Source of the DNA: Annona cherimola
Lineage: Eukaryota; Streptophyta; Magnoliopsida; Magnoliales; Annonaceae
Reading direction: 5' to 3'
DNA length: 64,000 nucleotides
Assembly: GCA_030490835.1 (NCBI GenBank)
Contig: CM059975.1
Location: 30,288,133-30,352,132, forward strand
The notes beneath the pieces are model-generated. The model searched no databases, had not been told where the DNA came from, and saw only the letters and a program-made list of their open reading frames with translations. The translations under genes and the position numbers were made by a program. Shown here one piece after another: positions 1 to 10,347 of the stretch; positions within the stretch are counted from its first letter, which is position 1, and each line of letters starts with the position of its first letter.

Positions 1-1173
1 GGTGATCGATTTGAATCAAGGGAAGCTCCAAATCTCTGCAAGCTAAGCCTAGGGTCGCTGTTTTTGGGGAAAATCACGATCGAGGTAAGTAGATGTCGCC
101 CTTTCTCGATTTAGTGATGAAATTTTATGTTGAACACGACATGAGGCTAGAGGAAATATGTAGAGCTTGACGACTCTATGGTATTAGGGAAATGGGTTCG
201 TAACAGTTAGGGTTTATGGGAAAATTTACTTTGAATGTGCGATTTTTATGATGTGAAAGATTTCCTAGAAGTTCTTATATTGTTGAAATGTGACATGAAT
301 TGATTTGCCCCAAAAGAGAATACGAATCGAAGGTTATTTCATTTCGCGCCTATCATGTGTTTGATAAAATGCTTGTGTGACAGATCTATGTGTTGTATCT
401 GATTGTGTTGATGTTGTATGTGTGGTTTGCGATGTGTTTCATTGTCTGTTATGTATGATGCGTTATCTCAAATAGTTGGTTGTAAGGGTTGTTCATGGTC
501 CCTGATTGACATGAGGAGAGGGTTGTTCATGGGCCCTTGATGGACATGAGTAGATGATTGGTTGTGTTGGTCAATTTGTGTGTATGGTTATATGTATACG
601 ATCTTGGGAGTGGGTATTGGACCCATGTGTATTAGCTTCATCACTGTATGAGTATCCATCATTATGCTTATTTGCACTTTGTGCTAACCACTATCTACTT
701 ACTGGGTCTATTTAGACTCATATCATTGTTATTGTGGTTTTAGATCGCAGGCCAGAAGGAGAACTTAAGGATGGGACAAGTTGAAGATCAAACATGAGAG
801 ACCCTAGCACAATATGTTGATTCCAGTTTCATATATGTAGACAATTACTTAGGCGGATTCGTTTTGACAACTTTAATGTATTTGGTATTTCAGATTGGAT
901 TATAATCCTTGTTGATGCACATATGCATGGCTATTATATCTGTTTGTTGTGTAAGGAAAATATGTACTGATTTCCTTCTATAAAAATGTTCTTATTATAT
1001 GAAGATGCAAGTATATAAATAGGATTGAATGTTACAGATGGAAATGTAATGATTATCAGGTTATGTATTCCATATGATCCCTTGTATGTTATGGGGAGAT
1101 GCTGCCGAATTTTTCTATGATTGTGTAGCGCCGTTGATTAGTTATTGAGTATTTTTATGAATGGGGCGTTACA
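1..1173 (+). repeat. 5' LTR, truncated by window edge
   Basis: It matches 6922-8116 of the 3' LTR essentially throughout. The differences I can see are six one-base changes in homopolymer length and a 26-bp segment (7746-7771 in the 3' LTR) that is absent here at 828/829. It ends in the TTACA terminus immediately before the PBS. Confidence 0.95.
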
Positions 1174-1178
1174 GAAAG

Positions 1179-1190
1179 TGGTATCAGAGC
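1179..1190 (+). other. Primer binding site, initiator tRNA-Met
   Basis: TGGTATCAGAGC begins 5 bp after the end of the 5' LTR. It is the sequence complementary to the 3' end of plant initiator tRNA-Met, the usual primer for plant gypsy minus-strand synthesis. Confidence 0.93.
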
Positions 1191-1377
1191 ATAAGAATGT
1201 TTTAAATTATTAAGTTAGTGAAAGAGACCGATTAGGTGAGTGGTGAGAATACATGTTAAGTACATAGTATATTATCAGGGATGCAGTCTAGGTTCTTGAT
1301 ATGGGACTTGGAATATCTCTATGTTAAATTAGTCTGTGTACATTGGTCAAATTTATGTTGCTTAATCTTAATTATTT

Positions 1378-4026
1378 ATGGATGTTGTACAGAAGATGGC
1401 ACCAAAGACAAGACTTAACAAGGGAAAGGGCATTATGGAAGAGGGTGGACCAAGTGAAACGATAGTCCCACCTCATGAAATGCCACTTGCTATTGAAGGC
1501 CAACAACAGGAGCAAGTTGCACAGGAGAGGTCCCCACTTCAAGAAGACGAGGAGAACGCAGATGATGATGCATACTGGGAAAATCCTAGCGGGGGTTATC
1601 ATGGGATACACAGTCAAGGAGGAGTAGGAATCAGTAGTGGTGAGATTCCTATAGGACCAGAGGTAAATACTGGGGCACAAACAGGTGTGGAGGCTATGAT
1701 GGGAATGATGAGAGGTATGATGCAGAATTTTCAAGAATTTATGCAAGCTCAGATGGAGAGAATGACGGCAAGCCTGGACACTCAAAGAGAACAACAAAGG
1801 ACTTCAGGTGACACAAACCGTGCAGGTCCAAGGATGGGAGCAAGAAGACAAGAGCAAGAAGGAAGAAGGCCTCAAGAAGAGAAGTTAGACATCAAAGCAT
1901 TCCAGGAGATGAAGCCTCCTATATTTCAAGGAGAAAGAGATTATTTAGTTGTGGATCGATGGGTGGCGAAGATGGAAAAGATTTTCAACTATATGGAATG
2001 CACCGAAGAACAAAAGGTCAAGTATGCTCTTTATGTGATGGAGGGGGATGCAGAACAGTGGTGGGATGCTGAGAAGGCTGTGTTACCAGATGGGGGTCGA
2101 AGACTACGATGGCCCGAATTTCTGGAAAGATTTCTTGCCCACTATGTGCCTGATAGTGAGAAAACACGTCGAGCATCAGAATTCATGCACTTAGTACAGG
2201 GGAAAATGACCGTGGAAGAGTATGATGCTAAATTTCGGTCGCTTTCTAGATTTGTTCCGTGGATAAGGACCAATCCACAAGAAAGGGCACGTAAATTTCA
2301 AGAGGGACTGAAATTCTCTATTCGAAGGGGCTTAGCACCCTTCATGTTACGTGATTATGGAGAAATGCTTGATCGAGCCCGCATGATAGAACGGGAAGAA
2401 GAAGAGCAAGAGAGGATTAAGGAAAAGAGAAAAGGGCCAAGAGGAGAAGTACAAGGACACAAGAAGCAGAGGACTATTGAGGGTGAAACTTTTACATTTA
2501 AGTCAGCCTGTTTCCAATGTGGTCAATTGGGTCATAAAAAAACATCATGCCCGCAATTGGTAGGTCAAGGGGAAGAGCAAACCAGGGGACAAGCACAAGC
2601 CCATGTTAGGGAGCAACAACCACAACAGCCACAGGTTCAAAGACAGAGGACAGGACGACATATTGTTTGCTTCTACTGTCGTCAACAAGGGCACATTAGG
2701 AGGGATTGCCCTATACTCTTAGGTGGAGGAGCAGTAGGGGCAGCTCGGATACAACAACAATTACCAGTTCATAATATTCCTCCTGGTGGGATGCAGGTTG
2801 GGAGAGGACCCTATCCTCAGCAGGTTCGCCCTCAGGTCGATAGAAGACCACAAGTGATGGCAGTGGTTCAAGCTGCAAATGCACAAGAGGCACAATCCGC
2901 AGAGAATGTGGTTACAGGTAACCTTCTTGTTAGTGGATGCATGGCCTTTGTATTGTTTGATCCTGGTGCATCACGATCGTTTGTGTCAATAGCTTTTGTG
3001 AAGAAAGCCAAGTTGATTAAACATCCCATGCATGAGCTAATGAGGGTGTCTACCCCCTTGAGAGCAGTTAGTATAGCAACTGAGATGTGTAGATGTGTTC
3101 CTGTGATGATTGAGGGTAGACAGTTCCTAGCAGATTTGATAGTATTGGAGATGGAGGGATTGGATATTATCTTGGGCATGGATTGGTTAGCTAAGTATGA
3201 TGCTAATGTAGGTTGTCGATCAAAGCAAGTTATCCTTAAGGTACATAATGATGTGGAATTCATATTCAGAGGATTACCAACAGGTGGGTTACCCAAATTG
3301 GTGTCAGCCTTAGGAGCAATGAGTTTGGTTCGAAAAGGTTGTCTTGCTTATCTTGCCTCAGTAGTAGATATCAACCTAGTGGACAAACAGTTGGATGAGA
3401 TCCCTGTGGTACGTGAGTTCCCTGATGTGTTTCCTGCAGATTTGCCTAGTTTGCCACCCGAACGGGAAGTGGAATTTGGAATAGATTTGCAGCCTGGAGT
3501 GGAGCCAATTTCAAGAGCTCCTTATCGCATGGCACCAGTAGAGATGGCTGAATTGAAGACTCAGTTGCAGGATCTATTAGATAAAGGATTTATTCGGCCC
3601 AGTGTGTCACCATGGGGAGCCCCAGTTTTGTTTGTGAAAAAGAAAGATGGGAGTTTGAGGTTATGCATTGACTATCGCGAACTCAATAAAGTGACTATTA
3701 AGAATAAGTATCCATTGCCTCGTATTGATGATTTGTTAGACCAGCTGCAAGGAGCAAGTAAGTTTTCAAAGATTGACTTACAATCTGGGTATCATCAAAT
3801 GAGAGTTAAAGAGTCAGATATACAGAAAACAGCATTTAGGACTCGGTATGGACATTATGAGTTCCTAGTCATGCCTTTTGGTTTAACAAATGCCCCTGCA
3901 GCATTCATGGACTTAATGAATAGGGTATTTCGGCCATATTTGGATCAAATTGTGGTTGTGTTGTTGTGTTTATCGATGACATTTTGGTGTATTCCAAGAG
4001 CAGTGAAGAGCATGAAGGACACTTGA
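1378..4026 (+). pseudogene. gag-protease-RT (first part of interrupted gag-pol frame)
   Basis: The 882-codon frame encodes the retrotransposon capsid/nucleocapsid region, protease and the N-terminal part of reverse transcriptase. A retrotransposon gag domain lies around residues 170-345. Two CCHC zinc knuckles follow, [14 protein letters not shown] (about 378-391) and [14 protein letters not shown] (about 431-444). The aspartic protease active site is LFDPGAS (Asp about 528), with P where D-T/S-G is usual. The RT fingers and palm run from about 700, with [10 protein letters not shown] and the [12 protein letters not shown] motif. The listed start is the first ATG; the ATG at 1396 opens the familiar MAPKTR gag start and is as likely. 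The frame leaves the true RT reading at a tandem 8-bp duplication (3955-3962 and 3963-3970) and ends 56 bases past it with unrelated residues. The FIDD catalytic block lies in another frame. Confidence 0.93.
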
Positions 4027-6311
4027 GATTGATTTTACAAAGGCTAAGGGAAGAAAAGCTTTATGGAAAGCTTAAGAAGTGTGATTTTTGGATGAACAGT
4101 GTGGGCTTTTTGGGTCATGTTGTTTCTAAAGATGGAATATCTGTGGACCCGCATAAGATAGAGGCCGTGGTAAACTGGCCTAGGCCATCCAGTGTTACTG
4201 AGGTGAGAAGCTTTTTGGGTTTAGCAGGGTACTATAGGCGATTTGTGGAAGGGTTCTCTACCATTGCCACTCCGATGACGAAGCTCACACACAAAGGGGT
4301 AAAGTTCGAATGGACAGACAAGTGTGAAGAAGCATTTCAAGAGTTGAAGAGACGGTTAGTAGAAGCACCTGTGTTAACTGTACCTTCAGGAAATGGTGGA
4401 TTTGTGATATATAGTGATGCATCAAAGAAGGGATTGGGATGTGTCCTTATGCAACATGGTAGGGTGATAGCCTATGCATCAAGACAATTGAGACCACATG
4501 AGGTGAATTATCCAACTCATGACTTGGAGTTAGCTGCAGTGATTTTTGCACTGAAAATATGGAGGCACTACTTATATGGCGGACGATGTGAAGTATATAC
4601 TGATCACAAAAGTTTGAAGTACATCTTTACTCAAAAGGAGTTAAATATGCGGCAACGAAGGTGGCTAGAGTTAATAAAAGATTATGACCTGAGTATTCAT
4701 TATCATCCAGGTAAAGCAAATGTTGTTGCAGATGCACTGAGTAGGAAATCTGGGAGTAGCATGGCTAGTTTACTTACTGGTCAAGAAAAATTATTTGAAG
4801 AAATAAGAAGAATGGACTTGCATGTGTGTGTTGATGGGGTAGCAGCACAAATTAGCCAATTAAAGATTCAACCTACTCTTAGAGATGAAATTAGACAAGC
4901 ACAAGAAGAAAGCCAAGATGAATCCTTTCAAAAGGTGAGAGAGAGAGCATTGAAAGGAGAATTGCAAGATTTTATAATTGGGGCCGATGGTATTATGAGA
5001 TTCAGGGGTCGTATGGCCATTCCCAGGAGAGCTCAAATTTTACAAAAGATACTCGAAGAGGCACATTACTCACCTTACATGATTCACCCTGGGAGTACAA
5101 AGATGTATCAGGATTTAAAGATGCACTATTGGTGGGATGGAATGAAGGGTGATGTGGCTAAGTATGTGGCCAAGTGTTTAACATGCCAGCAAGTCAAGGC
5201 CGAACACCAGAGACCTGGAGGAGCATTGCAACCCATTGAAATTCCAAAGTGGAAGTGGGAAGGTATAGCGATGGACTTCATTGTTGGACTACCACGCACA
5301 GTGGCAGGATATGATAGTATTTGGGTTATTGTGGATAGATTGACTAAGGTGGCACATTTTATTACTGTTAAAACCACTTTTACAGCTGAAAAGCTAGCAT
5401 GGATATATCATAAGGAGATCGTGAGACTCCATGGGGTGCCAATGTCTATCATCTCAGATCGGGGATCAGTGTTCACATCAAGGTTCTGGAAGGCTTTACA
5501 TAGAGCAATGGGCACTCAATTGGATTTTAGCACTTCCTTCCATCCGCAGTCTGATGGCCAAACAGAACGAGTGAACCAACAGTTAGAAGATATGTTGAGA
5601 GCTTGTGTCTTGGAATGGGGTAGCACTTGGAGTGACCATCTGGCTTTGGCAGAATTTGCATACAACAATACTTATCATTCCAGCATTCAAATGGCTCCTT
5701 TTGAGGCATTGTATGGACGAAAATGTAGATCGCCACTTTGTTGGGATGAAGTGGGGGAGAGTACTATAGTTGGCCCTCAAATGATAGCAGACACAGTGGA
5801 GAAGGTATCACGAATTCGGGAACAGATCCGCATTGCCCAATCTCGTCAAAAGAGCTATGCAGATACTAGGAGGCGAGAGCTGGAGTTCCAAGTGGGAGAT
5901 AAGGTATTTTTAAAGGTATCCCCAATGAAGGGTGTGGTTCGGTTTGGTACAAAAGGAAAATTAAGTCCAAGATATATTGGTCCCTACGAAATCTTGGAAC
6001 GAGTTGGAAAGGTAGCATATCGCATTGCTTTGCCACCTTTCTTAGTCGGGGTGCATGATGTATTCCATGTCTCATCATTAAGGAAATATGAGCCAGACCC
6101 GTCACATGTGCTCAAGCCTGAGGAAATACGAGTAGAAAAGAATTTGCAATATGTAGAGAGGCCAGTTCGAGTCTTAGATAGTAAGGAGAAACAATTGAGA
6201 AACAAGACTATCAAGCTGCTTAAAATCCAGTGGAGTAACCATACAGAAGATGAGGCTACTTGGGAGTTGGAGGAGATAATGAGGGAGAAATATCCTTATT
6301 TATGGGAATGA
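3966..6311 (+). pseudogene. RT (C-terminal)-RNase H-integrase-chromodomain-like (second part of gag-pol)
   Basis: This frame continues the polyprotein after the duplication. It has no ATG at its head (the codon at 3966 is GTG), so it is not an independent gene. Residues 2-5 are the RT catalytic FIDD. RNase H spans about 135-260, with acidic residues in YSDAS (about 151), LEL (about 188) and YTDHKS (about 212). Integrase has an HHCC zinc region (H...H about 366-374, CLTCQQ about 403) and the catalytic Asp-Asp-Glu in MDF (about 437), SDRG (about 498) and QTERVN (about 534). The last 45 or so residues resemble the chromodomain-like tail of chromoviruses, which targets integration to chromatin. 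No other stop or frameshift is seen, so the 8-bp duplication is the only visible lesion in pol. Confidence 0.93.
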
Positions 6312-6339
6312 TTGCAAGTTTCGAGGACGAAACTTTTCT

Positions 6340-6352
6340 AACGAGGGTAGTC
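6340..6352 (+). other. Polypurine tract region before the 3' LTR
   Basis: A short purine-rich run (AACGAGGGTAG) sits directly before the TGTGAGGACC start of the 3' LTR, where plus-strand priming is expected. The tract is short and interrupted by pyrimidines, so its exact limits are uncertain. Confidence 0.6.
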
Positions 6353-8116
6353 TGTGAGGACCAGGTATTTTTATTCTATTTTTATTATAACTTTTCTCTA
6401 TTTATAAGGTAACTTATGAACATGCTAGTAAGAATTTTACGATATTAATGGATACATAACATACATGGACACGACATTTAGGAGATGTATAGTGCATATG
6501 TGCATGTATGATTAGCGTTCCATTGATGGGCACTACGACTATTGTTTCCTTCGCAGAGTAGGTACGGGGTTCGACCTGCCCGGTCAGGTCGCGGGGGTCA
6601 AGGGGGAGACGCCCCTTGCGGGGGTGCAGGGGGCAGCGCCCCTGAAGAAAATTTTAATTATTTAAGTCGTAGGAGTGGAAGAGTAAATTACCAAATGCGA
6701 TTAGACCCGACTCATGCTCCGACCCGTCCTGGACCCGATCCCGACCCGATGGGGGTTCGATATGAAGCGAAGCCCGCGCGTTAGACTCCATTTTCTCACC
6801 TCACGCCCGACTGTTTTTCTTCTTCTTCTCTTCCCGATCTCTGCGTCTTCTCTTCTTTCTCTTCTACTCAGTACGATCTAGCAATAGATCTCTTCGAGAA
6901 AACCCTACTGACTGCCTCGAAGGTGATCGATTTGAATCAAGGAAGCTCCAAATCTCTGCAAGCTAAGCCTAGGGTCGCTGTTTTGGGGAAAATCACGATC
7001 GAGGTAAGTAGATGTCGCCCTTTCTCGATTTAGTGATGAAATTTTATGTTGAACACGACATGAGGCTAGAGGAAATATGTAGAGCTTGACGACTCTATGG
7101 TATTAGGAAATGGGTTCGTAACAGTTAGGGTTTATGGGAAATTTACTTTGAATGTGCGATTTTTATGATGTGAAAGATTTCCTAGAAGTTCTTATATTGT
7201 TGAAATGTGACATGAATTGATTTGCCCCAAAAGAGAATACGAATCGAAGGTTATTTCATTTCGCGCCTATCATGTGTTTGATAAAATGCTTGTGTGACAG
7301 ATCTATGTGTTGTATCTGAATTGTGTTGATGTTGTATGTGTGGTTTGCGATGTGTTTCATTGTCTGTTATGTATGATGCGTTATCTCAAATAGTTGGTTG
7401 TAAGGGTTGTTCATGGTCCCTGATTGACATGAGGAGAGGGTTGTTCATGGCCCTTGATGGACATGAGTAGATGATTGGTTGTGTTGGTCAATTTGTGTGT
7501 ATGGTTATATGTATACGATCTTGGGAGTGGGTATTGGACCCATGTGTATTAGCTTCATCACTGTATGAGTATCCATCATTATGCTTATTTGCACTTTGTG
7601 CTAACCACTATCTACTTACTGGGTCTATTTAGACTCATATCATTGTTATTGTGGTTTTAGATCGCAGGCCAGAAGGAGAACTTAAGGATGGGACAAGTTG
7701 AAGATCAAACATGAGAGACCCTAGCACAATATGTTGATTCCAGTTCTTTTAGACTTGTGCTCTTTTGATAATCATATATGTAGACAATTACTTAGGCGGA
7801 TTCGTTTTGACAACTTTAATGTATTTGGTATTTCAGATTGGATTATAATCCTTGTTGATGCACATATGCATGGCTATTATATCTGTTTGTTGTGTAAGGA
7901 AAATATGTACTGATTTCCTTCTATAAAAATGTTCTTATTATATGAAGATGCAAGTATATAAATAGGATTGAATGTTACAGATGGAAATGTAATGATTATC
8001 AGGTTATGTATTCCATATGATCCCTTGTATGTTATGGGGAGATGCTGCCGAATTTTTCTATGATTGTGTAGCGCCGTTGATTAGTTATTGAGTATTTTTA
8101 TGAATGGGGCGTTACA
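6353..8116 (+). repeat. 3' LTR (1764 bp)
   Basis: It begins TGTGAGGACC after the polypurine region and ends GGGGCGTTACA, the same end as the 5' LTR, giving TG...CA termini. It contains a compact GC-rich, hairpin-forming patch at 6566-6645 (two short inverted repeats around AGGGGGCAGCGCCCCT), and a CT-rich stretch near 6810-6870 that may lie at the start of the transcript. Short open frames inside it are not genes. Confidence 0.93.
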
Positions 8117-8796
8117 AGAAGTCTAATCTCTTTTGAGTTAGATAAAATAGAGATTTAAAAAGGAAAGGGGAAACCTGAGAACTTGGGTGATTCTAAGCCT
8201 AAGAAAATTTACATAAAAAAGTCTTAAGAAAATCAATGTACAGTTTTTACTGTTTCTGTACAATGAAATGTGTTTGTTGATGTTGTTGTTAAATTAGTGA
8301 ATAGTTGTTGTTATACTAGTGAATGAGACAACCATATATCTTGTTTGTACGACTGTCTATATATTTCTCAGTCATGTTTTATTCATTTGACTTAATACCT
8401 AGCTAGTTGTCTGTAAATCGTATTTAATACATTAGCATTATTAGCATGTGGCTAGATGAAATTGTTCATCCAATTACTGATGGCAAAGTTGACAATAGTG
8501 TGTATGACCATTTTTGCATATTGAGTCACAAATGTCTGTGTTATAGGCTTTTTTTTTTTCTTCCAGGTTCAAGGATTTTACCTCTCAACATTTCACTGCT
8601 TTCTGCTATTCTTCTTAAAAAATTACATAAACATGTGGAAACAAGTCGTTATTGGATATAAACTAAAGGGGAAAGTGAAACTGTGAATGTTGCTGAGGGT
8701 TAAGAATTGGCTAATGTTAGAACCTGTGGGTGGTAAAGCATACCAAAGCAACTTTTAAGGTTGAAGGGAAAACTTATATAATGTCTTAACATCTTT

Positions 8797-8952
8797 ATAA
8801 ATTTTTACCATTTTTGGAGTATTTTAGATATTTATTTTTTTATTTTTGAAAATCAGTGGCATTTTAGGTAATTTAAAATTACCTAAAATGCCACTGATTT
8901 TTAAAAATAAAAAATAAATATCTAAAATACTCCAAAAATGATAAAAATTTAT
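8797..8952. mobile_element. Hairpin MITE core, ACCATTTTTGGA family
   Basis: A nearly perfect 156-bp palindrome with almost no loop; the arms meet at GGTAATTTAAAATTACC. Each arm carries the ACCATTTTTGGAGTATTT core seen in other copies in this window. The terminal parts are decayed. It lies in the SSADH intron or upstream flank, between the retrotransposon and exon at 10348. Confidence 0.8.
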
Positions 8953-9403
8953 ACACGTATTAAATACACATAGATTAACACTATTGTAAAAAAATTTTCA
9001 AAAAAAAAAAAAATAGGTGTATGTGCCAAATGCTTTCTAGTATTTTCCACACACATATGTGAAGATCTTCAATGCCATCTGCTGTGAAATATAACCGCTT
9101 GATTTTTTAATATTTTTAGCATCTTTTCAATTTTTAAAGATCTCCTTCACATTCTCTTCTAATGTTATTTGCATGATATAAAAAATCACTTCAATTTAAT
9201 CTGTATATAATCCACAACAAGTATAAATAAAAATATAATTATCTTTTTTAATATTATCCATTATATAAGTTTTCAATTCATTTGATTTCTTATATGTAGG
9301 CTAAATAAATAGTTTTCAACACAATGCATGGATTGGATGTTGAAAAAGATTAAGTGGTTATATTTTACAGTTGACGACATTGAAGATATGCCCACATATA
9401 TAA

Positions 9404-9714
9404 GAGGAATGATCCTGTTAGCCTGGGCTAAGCAAATGTCTTGCGTAGCCCACCTCAAAAAATCCATTTACAACAACTTTTTTTTTGTTTTTCTTCATAC
9501 ACTTGTTTATCTAAGTGTATTTAACATATAAACCAAGTTTTACTATTTTTGGATATGTTTATATACTTAAAAATGGTAGAACTTGGTTTATATGTTAAAT
9601 ACACTCAGATAAACAAGTGTATGAAGAAAAACAGAAAAACATTGTTGTAAATGGGTTTTTTGAGATGGGCTACGCAGGACATTTGCTTAGTTCGGGCTAA
9701 CAAAATCACTCCTC
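9404..9714. mobile_element. MULE-type MITE, complete, 9-bp TSD
   Basis: Long terminal inverted repeats start GAGGAATGATCCTGTTAGCC on the left and GAGGAGTGATTTTGTTAGCC on the right (reverse complement). They run inward to the shared hairpin core. The flanks CATATATAA (9395-9403) and TATATATAA (9715-9723) match at 8 of 9 positions, consistent with a 9-bp Mutator-type duplication. A second full copy with the same ends lies at 37103-37504. Confidence 0.85.
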
Positions 9715-9740
9715 TATATATAATACATATGGGAATACAC

Positions 9741-10146
9741 TAGCATGCTCCACCCTAGTTAGGGTTCAATATTGATGAAATGGGTCCTACATTGATCATA
9801 AAATCAAAATTCAGCCGTTCACTTAAATCATTTATTTTACCATGGTACCAAAAATCAGCTCAATTGGTTTCTTGGGTGGGCCATATTTGTATAAGAACCC
9901 ATATAATCTTATCTAAGTTGTAACACTTAGATCTATTTTTGAGATGTACTAGAATGTTATGATAAATATAAAAATTATATTATGTTGATTTTACACCTTT
10001 ACGGGGATCATGAACATCTTTGGCTTGCATGAAACTTGTTATATTTTTTAAACAAATAGTTCTGAATTCAATTGTTAATGTGGATTCTGATTTCATTGTC
10101 AAGGTGGCCCCTTTTCATCATGGCGCACCCTAACTAGGTGCAATGC
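9741..10146. mobile_element. TIR DNA element in SSADH intron or flank
   Basis: The ends are imperfect inverted repeats: GCATGCTCCACCCTAGTTAG on the left, and GCATTGCACCTAGTTAGGGT as the reverse complement of the right. The interior contains the TTATGTTGATTTTACAC motif of the long-TIR family found elsewhere in the window. No coding capacity is seen. Confidence 0.6.
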
Positions 10147-10347
10147 ATATCACATACTCATGTATCTCTTATGGTTATTTCTACGATCTATTCTCATAGT
10201 CTCTCAGGTTTGCTAAAAATATTGAATAAGTTTTTTGCTTTTATGTCTTGCATTTTGTTGTTAATACATTCTTCTCTTTACTCCTCTTTCTTATTGCAGA
10301 ATTTATCTATTCTTTTTTGAAAAAAAATTTCTGTTCTTTACGTGCAG

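Larger units (their letters stand above)
1..8116 (+). mobile_element. Ty3/gypsy LTR retrotransposon (Tekay/Del-like chromovirus), 5' end off-window
   Basis: The element has the order LTR - PBS - gag - protease - RT - RNase H - integrase - PPT - LTR; this domain order (integrase last) defines Ty3/gypsy. Both LTRs end in GGGGCGTTACA. The internal region runs 1174-6352. By comparison with the 3' LTR, about 569 bp of the 5' LTR lie before the window. The integrase is followed by a chromodomain-like tail (ending [19 protein letters not shown]), which with the gag and integrase style suggests the Tekay/Del chromovirus lineage; this lineage call is inference. The element has the same orientation as the SSADH exons downstream. 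The first bases after the 3' LTR are AGAAG; the matching 5-bp target duplication would lie off-window. Gag-pol is broken (see the pol entries), so this copy is probably non-autonomous but young. Confidence 0.95.

Noticed and set aside
6542..6784. 80-codon open frame in the 3' LTR
   Set aside because: It lies inside the GC-rich LTR patch, where stops are rare by composition, and shows no domain.
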